64,000 nucleotides of DNA from Hymenobacter sp. UV11. Lineage in GTDB: Bacteria > Bacteroidota > Bacteroidia > Cytophagales > Hymenobacteraceae. Below are positions 40,664 through 48,661 of the stretch, piece by piece; position 1 is the first letter of the stretch, and the number at the start of each line of letters is the position of its first letter. The stretch lies in assembly GCF_004684095.1 (NCBI RefSeq), contig NZ_SRII01000002.1:248692-312691 (forward strand). Direction: 5' to 3'. The notes under the pieces were generated by a model, which was given only the letters and a program-made list of their open reading frames with translations, had not been told where the DNA came from and ran no database searches. The translations under genes were made by a program, and so were the position numbers.

Positions 40664-41212
40664 TCACGAGCGGGCCGCAAAGGTAGCCAATTGCTGGCGA
40701 AGCCGCAACAGGTAGCGCTTTTTTAGGTAATACGTCTTCACTTGGGCCAGGGCAGCGGGGCGATGGTCGGCGGGCAGGCCGGCGTAGCCAGCCAGAACCG
40801 GCTGAATGCCAGCATCGAGTGTGTCGGCCAGGGCGGTTACCTCCGTTTCGAGCGTGGCCGTGGCGGCGGGGTCGGGCTCCATTTCCAGCTCCATCAGCTG
40901 CTCGTTGAGGTCCATTACTTCCATTAAAAAATCTGATGGAAGCTGGTTTTGAGCGCTGCCTTCTTCGAGTAGGCCGTGCTGGCTGAGCAGGTAGGCCATG
41001 CGAGCGTCGGGGGCGGCGAGGGTACGGTAGGCGTCGGTGTTTAGGGTGCTCAGGCGCAGAGCCTCGGCCTGGGCGGCGGGAGTGTCTTGGGCGTGGAAGT
41101 CGGGGTGCAGCTCGCGGCTGAGCTGGTAGTATTTGGTTTTGAGGGCGGCCTCATCGAGTAAAAAGCCCTCAGGCAGGCCGTAAAAGGCGAAGTAGTTGGG
41201 AGTAGCAGACAT
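40664..41212 (-). CDS. hscB: Fe-S cluster assembly co-chaperone HscB
   Basis: The 182-residue protein has an N-terminal J domain with NYFAFYGLPEGFLLDEAALKTKYYQLSRELHPDF (HPD at about 36-38), then the HscB C-terminal helical domain (SDFLMEVMDLNEQLMELE). It delivers the scaffold IscU to the Hsp70 partner HscA during iron-sulfur cluster transfer in the cytosol. The size matches the family. No other isc gene is adjacent. Confidence 0.9.
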   Translation of the reverse strand: MSATPNYFAFYGLPEGFLLDEAALKTKYYQLSRELHPDFHAQDTPAAQAEALRLSTLNTDAYRTLAAPDARMAYLLSQHGLLEEGSAQNQLPSDFLMEVMDLNEQLMELEMEPDPAATATLETEVTALADTLDAGIQPVLAGYAGLPADHRPAALAQVKTYYLKKRYLLRLRQQLATFAARS

Positions 41213-41302
41213 AAAGAAGGGCCAGGGCGCCTAAGCTGGCACCGGGATAAGTAGAGAATACAGCGTGCGTGGGCAATAGGTTGGCAAGTCGGGTTGCGCC
41301 GC

Positions 41303-41599
41303 CTACCCCTGCTCAGCCGCCCGAACCACCGAAAATGCCTGCGCCGGAGCCGCGAGCAGCCGCTTGGTGGCGGGCCACACCTCGCCAAAAAGTGCCGAGC
41401 GGCGGTAGGCGTTCAGGGCGGCGGCATCGTCCCAGTGGCTGTAGGTGCAGTAGGTGTGCGGTTGGTCGGCATCTTGCCACAGCTCGAGGTGGTGGCAGCC
41501 CGGTTGCTGCCGGATGCGGGCTTCGGACTGGCGAAAGAGGACCAGAAAATCGGCCACTCGCTCGGGGAGCAGGGGTAGGCGCACAATGCGTAGTAGCAT
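41303..41599 (-). CDS. Antibiotic biosynthesis monooxygenase (ABM) family protein
   Basis: The 98-residue protein is a single ferredoxin-like ABM domain: VRLPLLPERVADFLVLFRQSEARIRQQPGCHHLELWQD, then YCTYSHWDDAAALNAYRRSALFGEVWP. Such proteins act as small dimeric, often cofactor-free monooxygenases or quinone/haem-related enzymes. Substrate unknown. Confidence 0.8.
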   Translation of the reverse strand: MLLRIVRLPLLPERVADFLVLFRQSEARIRQQPGCHHLELWQDADQPHTYCTYSHWDDAAALNAYRRSALFGEVWPATKRLLAAPAQAFSVVRAAEQG

Positions 41600-41723
41600 T
41601 AACTAATTGATTATAAAATGCTTGAATGAGAAAGTGAGCAGGCAGTGCTAAGCTCAACCTTAACCCTGGAGCCGGGCTGGGCGTAAAGGTGAACTTCTAT
41701 TTCCTCAACCAGCACTTTTTCCT

Positions 41724-41909
41724 ATGCGCTACGCTCCCCGTGCCCTCTGGCTGGCGGCTCCGGCCCTCACGGCCCTGTCGCTACTCGCTTCTTGCAGCGA
41801 CCAACCCAAAGCCACTGATACCGAAAACACGGCTGTGGTCGTGCCCAGTGAGGCTACTTCCGCTTCCGATAGCTCGGCCGTGACGGTCGATTCGACCCAG
41901 ATGAAGTAA
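41724..41909 (+). CDS. Small lipoprotein
   Basis: The 61-residue protein has a lipobox (ALSLLASC) with the lipid cysteine at residue 24 and a short Thr/Ser/Asp-rich tail. No domain. A terminator follows the stop codon, which supports expression as a single small gene. Confidence 0.6.
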   Translation: MRYAPRALWLAAPALTALSLLASCSDQPKATDTENTAVVVPSEATSASDSSAVTVDSTQMK

Positions 41910-41932
41910 GCCGCCACCCGTAGTTTGCTCTG

Positions 41933-41963
41933 GCCCCGACTGCTCTTGCAGCCGGGGCTTTTT
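41933..41963. terminator. Terminator after the small lipoprotein gene
   Basis: GCCCCGACTGC and GCAGCCGGGGC pair (one bulge) around TCTT and are followed by five T. Confidence 0.75.
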
Positions 41964-41987
41964 GTTCAGCACGGCCGCCCTACCCCC

Positions 41988-42803
41988 TCACTCGCTCGCG
42001 AAGCGCACATCGACCTGCGAGTCGAAGTACAGGCCCAGCAGCTCGCTGGCGTGGCCCTGGTTGATGGCCACGCATAGGCAACCCTGGGGGTTGAAGGTGC
42101 ACACGATTTCGCCGGGCGGGGCGGCGGCGAAGTGCGGGCGCAGCTCGCGCACCACCTCGCGGCCAAAGTGCACGGCCGCTGGCCGGCCCCGGCCCACCAC
42201 CTCCACAGCCTCGCGCGAGATGTTGGTAATCAGGTTGCCAAAGTGGTCCACGTGCACCACGTGGCCCGTCACGCGGTTGTCTTGCAGGCGCACCTGGCGG
42301 TTGGTGAGCACGTAGGGGTCGGTGGCGGCGGGGCCTAGGCCGCTCAAGGGCTGGCCCTGGGCCAGGCGCACGGCGGCGGGCGCCAGCACATCGCGCGTGG
42401 GGTTGAGCGAGCCGGCGCCCGGCAGGGGGGGGAGGGCCGGGGCCACCGCACTCAGCCGCACCAGCTGGGCGGGCACGCCGTCGCAGAGCAGGGGTAGCAA
42501 GCCATTGTCGGCGGCCACGAAGTAGTGGCCCTCGTGCTCGGCGGCGTGCCAGGCGGGCGTGGCCACCGCGCCGGCGGCGCTGGCCCCGTAGTCGCTCACC
42601 GTGATGAGGTGGGTGGTGCCCGGCGGGAAGTCCCGAAACACGGCCCGCAGCACGTGCACGGCGTGCGCAATGTTGTAGGGCTCCACGCCGTGGGTAATGT
42701 CCATTACCGGCAGGGTAGGGGCCAGGTGCAGCAAACGGGCCTTGAGCGCGGCCACGTAGTGGTCGCGATAGCCAAAATCCGTAAGCAGTGTCAGTACCCC
42801 CAT
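41988..42803 (-). CDS. S-adenosyl-L-methionine hydrolase (SAM hydroxide adenosyltransferase, DUF62)
   Basis: From ATG 42803 the protein has 271 residues: LLTDFGYRDHYVAALKARLL at the N terminus, MDITHGVEPYNIAHAVHVL, VSDYGASAAG, VAADNGLLPLL, and GHVVHVDHFGNLITNI plus a C-terminal INQGHASELLGLY. This is the DUF62 fold shared with fluorinase and chlorinase; the family in ordinary bacteria hydrolyses SAM to adenosine and methionine. Upstream codons in the frame are rejected because a perfect -7 box lies 63 bases before this ATG, inside the longer frame. Confidence 0.88.
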   Translation of the reverse strand: MGVLTLLTDFGYRDHYVAALKARLLHLAPTLPVMDITHGVEPYNIAHAVHVLRAVFRDFPPGTTHLITVSDYGASAAGAVATPAWHAAEHEGHYFVAADNGLLPLLCDGVPAQLVRLSAVAPALPPLPGAGSLNPTRDVLAPAAVRLAQGQPLSGLGPAATDPYVLTNRQVRLQDNRVTGHVVHVDHFGNLITNISREAVEVVGRGRPAAVHFGREVVRELRPHFAAAPPGEIVCTFNPQGCLCVAINQGHASELLGLYFDSQVDVRFASE

Positions 42804-42866
42804 GCCCGCAGTTGCCAGGTTCTTCGTAGTATTGTTGAGTAACAAGCCGGCCGGTCGGCGCGGCTG

Positions 42867-42874
42867 CAAAAGTA
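42867..42874 (-). promoter_or_regulatory. -7 promoter box TACTTTTG for the SAM hydrolase gene
   Basis: TACTTTTG on the minus strand fits TAnnTTTG exactly, 63 bases upstream of ATG 42803, and helps to decide that start. Confidence 0.55.
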
Positions 42875-43009
42875 GCCCGGTTTTCGGTAGTCGGCCGGGA
42901 GTATTTTGCCCGTTGGCTTGTTGCACACTTAATGCCAACTGGCTGCGCACTGCGGCCGGTCACTACGCTTACCGGTCTTTTTTCTCTCCCTCTCCTCCGC
43001 TTTTCCAGT

Positions 43010-44086
43010 TTGGTCGAAAAAGTCATCACCCTCGAAAATGTGTCCCTGGTTGACTTCCTGGGGGCCGATAATCAAAATATTCGTCGTATTTCGGCTGCTT
43101 TTCCGGGCAGTAAAATCATCTCCCGGGGCAACGAAATCAAGATTCAGGGCCCCACCGAAGTCATCTCGCGGGTCAACGACATCCTCAGCTCCTTGCTGGA
43201 GCACTACCACCAGTACGGCGCTATTACCGACCGCGACGTGAACCAGTACCTCTCCGCCACCTCCGAGGAGGCCGAGGGCCGGGTGCTGGCCGCCTCGCCC
43301 GACGTTATCCTGTTCGGGGCCAAGGGCGGCGTCATCAAGGCCAAAACGCCCAACCAGCAGAAGCTGGTGGATGCCGTGATGAAGCACGACCTCACCTTCA
43401 CGCTCGGCCCCGCCGGCACCGGCAAAACCTATATCTCGGTGGCGCTGGCTGTGCGAGCGCTTAAGAATAAGGAAGTTAAGAAAATCATCATCTCGCGCCC
43501 CGTGGTGGAGGCCGGCGAAAGCCTGGGCTTCCTGCCCGGCGACATGAAGGAGAAGGTAGACCCCTACCTGCGCCCGATTTATGACGCCCTGGAGGACATG
43601 ATTCCGGCCGAAAAGCTGAAATTTTACCAGGAAAACAAGATTATCGAAATTGCCCCGCTGGCCTACATGCGCGGCCGCACGCTCAACAACGCCTTCGTGC
43701 TGCTCGACGAGGCCCAGAACACCACGCCGAGCCAGATTAAGATGTTCCTGACCCGCATGGGCCCCAGCGCCAAGGTGATGGTGAACGGCGACCGCAGCCA
43801 GATTGACCTGCCCACCCGCCAGAAGTCGGGCCTGATGCAGGCGCTTGATATTCTGAAGGATATCCCCGGTATCGGCTACGTCGAAATGACCGCCGACGAT
43901 GTGGTGCGCCACCGCCTGGTAAAAGACATTGTACTGGCCTACGACAAGCACGACGTGGCTGAGCAGCGCCGCGAAATCGAGTACAAGCAGCGCCGCCGCG
44001 AGGGCAACGACCGCAGCAACAGCCGCCTACCCCCCGTGGAGCTCGACGATGCCGAACTGCCCGTGAACCACGAGCAGGCACTGTAA
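43010..44086 (+). CDS. PhoH family ATPase
   Basis: From TTG 43010 the protein has 358 residues and begins MVEKVITLENVSLVDFLG, the typical start in this phylum; an ATG at 42932 would add 26 unlikely residues. A KH-like N-terminal part (RGNEIKIQGPTEVISRVNDIL) precedes the PhoH domain with Walker A GPAGTGKT (133-140), IISRPVVEAGESLGFLPGD, Walker B AFVLLDEAQN and VMVNGDRSQIDLP. It is a cytosolic ATPase with probable RNA-related function; related PhoH proteins work with the ribonuclease YbeY. A charged tail ends the protein. Confidence 0.9.
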   Translation: MVEKVITLENVSLVDFLGADNQNIRRISAAFPGSKIISRGNEIKIQGPTEVISRVNDILSSLLEHYHQYGAITDRDVNQYLSATSEEAEGRVLAASPDVILFGAKGGVIKAKTPNQQKLVDAVMKHDLTFTLGPAGTGKTYISVALAVRALKNKEVKKIIISRPVVEAGESLGFLPGDMKEKVDPYLRPIYDALEDMIPAEKLKFYQENKIIEIAPLAYMRGRTLNNAFVLLDEAQNTTPSQIKMFLTRMGPSAKVMVNGDRSQIDLPTRQKSGLMQALDILKDIPGIGYVEMTADDVVRHRLVKDIVLAYDKHDVAEQRREIEYKQRRREGNDRSNSRLPPVELDDAELPVNHEQAL

Positions 44087-44089
44087 AAC

Positions 44090-44128
44090 GCAAAAATCCC
44101 CGACCCAGCGGCCGGGGATTTTTTTTGC
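44090..44128. terminator. Bidirectional terminator after phoH-like gene
   Basis: GCAAAAATCCCCGACC and GGCCGGGGATTTTTTTTGC pair around CAGC; strong T run on the plus strand. It also serves the convergent DUF3817 gene. Confidence 0.9.
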
Positions 44129-44147
44129 GAAAAAGGGGGGTAGGGCC

Positions 44148-44474
44148 CTACGCTGGCTGCGCCGCGCCGCCGCGCGCATCGGGCTGAAACAGCCGCCGCT
44201 CGGCCCAAAACGCCCCGAACGGCACCACCGACAGCAGCAGTCCCAGTCCGGCCTTGCCGATGGACCAGCGCTGCGCAAAGGCGTTTTGAATCAGCAGTAG
44301 CACGTAGGCCACGAAAAGCACGCCGTGCACCATGCCCACCACGCGCACCGCCGCCGGCTCGTGCGCCAGGTATTTCAGGGGCATGGCAATCCCCAGCAGC
44401 ACCAATAGCGACGCGCCTTCCAGAATGCTGACCGCACGCAAGCGAGCCAGGGGCGTGAGTAAAAAATTAAACAT
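44148..44474 (-). CDS. DUF3817 integral membrane protein
   Basis: The 108-residue protein has three membrane helices and the family pattern LARLRAVSILEGASLLVLLGIAMPLKYLA, VVGMVHGVLFVAYVLLL, LLLSVVPFGAFWAERRL. Function of DUF3817 is unknown. A perfect -7 box lies 43 bases upstream of its ATG. Confidence 0.88.
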   Translation of the reverse strand: MFNFLLTPLARLRAVSILEGASLLVLLGIAMPLKYLAHEPAAVRVVGMVHGVLFVAYVLLLIQNAFAQRWSIGKAGLGLLLSVVPFGAFWAERRLFQPDARGGAAQPA

Positions 44475-44517
44475 AACTAATTGATTGAAAAGAAATTAAT
44501 AAATACTAAATGAGTGG

Positions 44518-44525
44518 CAAAGCTA
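44518..44525 (-). promoter_or_regulatory. -7 promoter box TAGCTTTG for the DUF3817 gene
   Basis: TAGCTTTG on the minus strand, 43 bases before ATG 44474. A TTG lies 23 bases further upstream and might be the -33 element. Confidence 0.55.
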
Positions 44526-44688
44526 CGCCATAGTAGTGTGGCGCCTAGCAAGTCAGAGCCCAGGCTTACTGCAAAATAACGATAAGCTCGGGCGCAGCGG
44601 GGCCGGCGCCCTACCCCCCTCAGGAATGGCTGGGCAGGCAGCGCGCCGGATATTTGTGCCCTCACTTCTGCTGTTCTGCCCTCCGGCC

Positions 44689-45126
44689 ATGACTACTGTT
44701 GAAAAAATCACCGACCTACGCGACCTCGACGCGGCGTTCACTATTCGCGAAAAAGTATTCGTGGGCGAGCAAAACGTGCCCGCCGATGCCGAGTACGATG
44801 CCCACGACCGCGCCGCTACCACCCGCCACTACCTGGCCCGCGTGGAGGGTCAGCCCGCCGGCGCCGCCCGCTGGCGCCCCACCGAAAACGGCGTAAAGCT
44901 GGAGCGCTTCGCCGTGCTGCCTGCCTTCCGCAACCAGGGCGTGGGCGATGCACTCGTGCACCGGGTGCTGGCCGACGTGCGCGCCGAAGCCCCCGATGCC
45001 GCTCAGGTGTACCTGCACGCCCAGCTGCGCGCCATCCCGCTCTACGAGCGCACCGGCTTCCACAAAGAAGGGGCGATGTTTGAAGAATGCGACATCCAGC
45101 ACTACAAGATGGTGCTGGGGGGGTAG
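44689..45126 (+). CDS. GNAT-family N-acetyltransferase
   Basis: From ATG 44689 the protein has 145 residues: TIREKVFVGEQNVPADAEYDAHD, then GAARWRPTENGVKLERFAVLPAFRNQGVGDALV with the acetyl-CoA loop RNQGVG, and AQVYLHAQLRAIPLYERTGF. It resembles the ElaA/YitI branch of GNATs. Substrate unknown. Convergent with the GH2 gene, with only six bases between stops. Confidence 0.88.
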   Translation: MTTVEKITDLRDLDAAFTIREKVFVGEQNVPADAEYDAHDRAATTRHYLARVEGQPAGAARWRPTENGVKLERFAVLPAFRNQGVGDALVHRVLADVRAEAPDAAQVYLHAQLRAIPLYERTGFHKEGAMFEECDIQHYKMVLGG

Positions 45127-45132
45127 GGAAGG

Positions 45133-47553
45133 CTATTCGGCTCGCAGCTCCACCACCTGGCCGGCTAGCCCCGGCGCGGCTAGCGCCACCCGGATGGGCC
45201 CCGGCCCGGTGGCCTGCACGTACACCAGCAGCCGGCCCTGGTGGGCGCGGTGCTGCGGCGCGGTGGGTGCCTCGTGGCTGGCGTGGTCGCCGCTCTCAAT
45301 GCCCAGCAGCCGGGCGGGGCCGCTCAGCGTCACAGTTACCTCGGGCGCGGCATCGGCCACTAAAACGCCGTTTTTGTCTTCCACGCGCACCTCTATCTGG
45401 GCCAGGCCGTTGGCCTTGGCGGCGAGGGTAGGGCGGTCGGGTAGAGCGCGCAAGGCCGCGGGGGCATCGGCGGTTTTGAGCATGGTTTCGCTCACGGCCT
45501 GGCCGTTGCGGTAGCCGGTGGCGCGCAGCTCGCCGGCGGCGTAGGGCACGTCCCAGGTGGGCAGGCGGCCGGTTTTGCGGCCCAACGACTGGCCGTTGAG
45601 AAACAGCTCGGTGGCGTCGTTATTAGTGAGAGCCAGCACGCGCACTTGGCTGGCGGCGGGCCAGTTCCAGGTGGGGGCGCTGCGCGGAATGCGGCCGGCG
45701 CGGGCGCCGGCGGCCGGCACCTCGGTGGTCGCCAGCGAGAGCATGGTCGCGCTGGTCCACAGGCTTTGGCGGAAATAATACTCGGGCTTGGGGAAGCCGG
45801 CCAGGTCGAGCAGGCCCGCGCCGTTGCTGCGCTGGGGCCACCGGCCGGCCTCGCCCAGGTAGTCGATGCCCGTCCACAGGTACTGCGCCGATACGTAGGC
45901 ATTGGAGTCCACGGCGGCCCAGGCGCTAGGGGCCATGCCGTTTTCGCTGCCGTAGATGATGCGTTGCGGGTAGGTTTTGTGGTCCTCGGGGTAGCGGAAT
46001 TCCTGGTAGTTATAGCCCACTACATCGAGGGCGGCGGGGTAGTCGGTGAAGTTCGACATCACCACGCCGGCCAGCGCCGCCGTGATGGGCCGCGAATTAT
46101 CAGCCTGCTTGGCCACGGCCACCAGGCGGCGGGCCAGGGGCCCCATCTCGGCGGCCGGCGGGTGGTCGGGCAGGTAGCCTTTGCCGTAAATCTGGGGGTT
46201 GCGGCCGGTGTTGAGCACCTCGTGCGAGTAGGGGTCGTTGGGGTAGTCGATTTCGTTGCCGATGCTCCACATAATGATGCTGGGCCGGTTGCGGTTGCGC
46301 CGCACCATGTCGCGCAGGTCGCGCTCGCCCCATTCCTTGAAGTACTCGTGCGAGCCATTTTGGCTGGGGGTGCCCACGTTCCAGCCGGCCACCCACTTGT
46401 TTTTGCCGCGCTCCCACTCGTCAAACGCCTCGTCCATCACCAAGAAGCCCAGTCGGTCGCAGAGGCGGTAGAGGTAGTCGGCGTGCGGGTTGTGGCTCAT
46501 GCGCAGCGAGTTGCAGCCCACGGCTTTTAGCGCTTTGAGGCGGCGCTCCCATACTTCGGGCGGCACGGCCACGCCCAGGGCCCCCGCATCGTCGTGAATG
46601 CACACGCCCCGCAGCTTGGTGGGCTGCCCGTTCAGGAAGAAACCCTGGTTGGCGTCGAAGCGCAGGGTACGTACGCCCACTTCCTCGGTCAGTTCGTCGG
46701 TGGGCCGGCCCGCCACGGCCAGGCTCACCCGCAGCTTGTACAGGTTGGGGTGCTCAGCCGACCACAGCGCGGGGTTCTTGAGGAGCAGCGTGAGGCGCGC
46801 CGCACCGCTGGCGTTGGGCTTTACCTGCACCACTTGCTTGGCCGTGGCCACGGCCTGGCCCTTGGCATCCAGCAGCGTGCCCGTGACGGTGACGGCCGCC
46901 GCCGTGGCCGCGGCATTGGTCAGGTCTACCGTTACCTGGCCGGTGGCGGCGCTGGCCGACACCTGGGGGGTAGTAAACCCTACCCCCCATTGGCTGATGT
47001 GCACCGGCGCGGTGGCCAGCAAATACACGTTGCGGTAGATGCCCGAGCCGGTGTACCAGCGCGAGTCGGCCACCTCGCTGTGGTCTACTTTCACGGCCAG
47101 CACGTTGGGGCCGCTGGCCTTCAAGTACGGCGTCAATTCATACTGAAACGAGGCGAAGCCGCTGGGCCGCTTGCCCAAAAAGTGCCCGTTCAGCCACACC
47201 TCGCTGTTTTTATAGACCCCATCAAAATACACGAACACATTCTTGCCCTGGTAGCCCGCGGGCAGCCCAAACGACTTGCGATACCAGCCCACGCCGCCTG
47301 GGAGGTAGGCCGTGGCGCTGGCCCACTGCTCACTGAAGGGCCCCTCAATGCTCCAGTCGTGGGGCAGCGTCACGGCCCGCCAGGCACGGTCGTCGGCCGC
47401 CGGGCGCTCGGCGCCGGGCGCGTCGCCGCGGTGAAATTTCCAGTTGTCATTAAACAGCTGCTGCTGGCGTTGGGCCTGGGCGGGGGGGTAGGCCAGCAGC
47501 CCGGCCAGGGCGAGCAGGAGGGCGCGGCGCAGCAAGTAAAAGGAGAAGGTCAT
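45133..47553 (-). CDS. Glycoside hydrolase family 2 (beta-galactosidase-like)
   Basis: The 806-residue exported protein (signal peptide to about PPAQAQ, residue 28) has a GH2 sugar-binding domain (WRAVTLPHDWSIEGPF, VGWYRKSFGLP, VWLNGHFLGKRPSGF), an immunoglobulin domain and a TIM barrel. The proton donor is E434 in WSIGNE and the nucleophile is E537 in YGSENGM. A C-terminal beta domain like those of Bacteroidetes beta-galactosidases (VLALTNNDATELFLNGQSLG) follows. It should remove beta-linked galactose or a related sugar in the periplasm. Last gene of the polysaccharide locus; 27 bases downstream of the GH43 gene. Confidence 0.9.
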   Translation of the reverse strand: MTFSFYLLRRALLLALAGLLAYPPAQAQRQQQLFNDNWKFHRGDAPGAERPAADDRAWRAVTLPHDWSIEGPFSEQWASATAYLPGGVGWYRKSFGLPAGYQGKNVFVYFDGVYKNSEVWLNGHFLGKRPSGFASFQYELTPYLKASGPNVLAVKVDHSEVADSRWYTGSGIYRNVYLLATAPVHISQWGVGFTTPQVSASAATGQVTVDLTNAAATAAAVTVTGTLLDAKGQAVATAKQVVQVKPNASGAARLTLLLKNPALWSAEHPNLYKLRVSLAVAGRPTDELTEEVGVRTLRFDANQGFFLNGQPTKLRGVCIHDDAGALGVAVPPEVWERRLKALKAVGCNSLRMSHNPHADYLYRLCDRLGFLVMDEAFDEWERGKNKWVAGWNVGTPSQNGSHEYFKEWGERDLRDMVRRNRNRPSIIMWSIGNEIDYPNDPYSHEVLNTGRNPQIYGKGYLPDHPPAAEMGPLARRLVAVAKQADNSRPITAALAGVVMSNFTDYPAALDVVGYNYQEFRYPEDHKTYPQRIIYGSENGMAPSAWAAVDSNAYVSAQYLWTGIDYLGEAGRWPQRSNGAGLLDLAGFPKPEYYFRQSLWTSATMLSLATTEVPAAGARAGRIPRSAPTWNWPAASQVRVLALTNNDATELFLNGQSLGRKTGRLPTWDVPYAAGELRATGYRNGQAVSETMLKTADAPAALRALPDRPTLAAKANGLAQIEVRVEDKNGVLVADAAPEVTVTLSGPARLLGIESGDHASHEAPTAPQHRAHQGRLLVYVQATGPGPIRVALAAPGLAGQVVELRAE

Positions 47554-47580
47554 CGGTGGAAAGGGGGGTAGGGGTAGAAA

Positions 47581-48603
47581 TTAGGGACGGTAAGGCTGGC
47601 CAATCACCAGCTTGTCGCCTGACAAGTCGGCCTCGAACAGGTGCGGCACGCGGTGGTAGTTACCCTTGATATCCAGGTGGCTGTGCAGCACTAGCAGGTC
47701 TTTGCCCTCGAAGGTGCGGAAGAGCATGCCGTGGCCGTAGTTGGGCGGTGTGATGGGGGTAGGCTCCTGGCGCCAGGGGCCGGCCAGCGTGCCACTGGCC
47801 GAGTAGGCCACGCCCTGGGTGTACACGTCGTAGACCCAGCTGGTCCAGAGCATACCGAGCCGCCCGGTTTGAGTGTGAAACACCCAGGGGCCGTCGGTCA
47901 CTTTGTTGGGGCGCGGCGGGCCGGTGCGCGGGTTTTCGCGGCTCCAGGGCGAGTCGCTGGCCCGAAACAGCACCTGCGCGGGGCCCTGCGTGCCGCGCAG
48001 GTCGGGCTTCAGGGCGATGCGTTCCACCGTACCGTTCTGATTTTGCAGCCACTCGTGGCAGTACACCAGGTAGGGTTGCCCGTCCTTATCGACCCAAAAC
48101 GTGCCGTCGAGCGTCAGCTTGTTGGCCGGCAGGTAGGTGGCATCGCCGAAGGGGCGGTAGGGGCCCGTGGGCTGGTTGCTCATCAGCACGTGGGTGGCGC
48201 GGCGCTCCAGCGGGTGGCCCTGCACGGTGTCGGCGGTGAGGGCGTGGTTGGTGAAGGTGGCGAAGTAGTAATACTTGCCGCGGTAAGCATGGATTTCGGC
48301 GGCCCAGATGCTGGGCTTGGGGCCCATCCAGGAGGCCGGGTCGGGCTGAGCCACCGGGGTAGGGCCGTCCCAATAGTTCAGGTCGCGGCTCTGCCACAGC
48401 AGCCCGCCGGTGCCGGTCATGTAGTAGGTATGCGTGCGCGCATCAGCCAGAATAAACGGGTCGCTGAGCCGGATAGAATCCAGCGGCACGTGCTGGCGCC
48501 GGGCTGGCACCGGCTGCTGGGCCGCCGCCATGGGCAGCTGCCCGCCGCCGAGCAGCGCCCCGGCCAGCAGGCTGGTTGGGAGTAATTTCCTGGAAAAGGT
48601 CAT
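47581..48603 (-). CDS. Glycoside hydrolase family 43
   Basis: The 340-residue exported protein (signal peptide to about AAAQ) folds as the GH43 five-blade propeller: D48 in IRLSDPFILAD is the predicted general base, WAAEIHAYRGKYYYFAT is the second blade and E184 in YCHEWLQ is the likely acid. GH43 enzymes cut arabinofuranosyl, xylosyl or galactosyl links; the subfamily could not be decided. Between the GH30 and GH2 genes of the locus. Confidence 0.85.
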   Translation of the reverse strand: MTFSRKLLPTSLLAGALLGGGQLPMAAAQQPVPARRQHVPLDSIRLSDPFILADARTHTYYMTGTGGLLWQSRDLNYWDGPTPVAQPDPASWMGPKPSIWAAEIHAYRGKYYYFATFTNHALTADTVQGHPLERRATHVLMSNQPTGPYRPFGDATYLPANKLTLDGTFWVDKDGQPYLVYCHEWLQNQNGTVERIALKPDLRGTQGPAQVLFRASDSPWSRENPRTGPPRPNKVTDGPWVFHTQTGRLGMLWTSWVYDVYTQGVAYSASGTLAGPWRQEPTPITPPNYGHGMLFRTFEGKDLLVLHSHLDIKGNYHRVPHLFEADLSGDKLVIGQPYRP

Positions 48604-48661
48604 GGGTGGGAAAAGGAGGGGTAGGAAATAAAAAACGGGCTCCGCGAGCAGACCCCGCCGG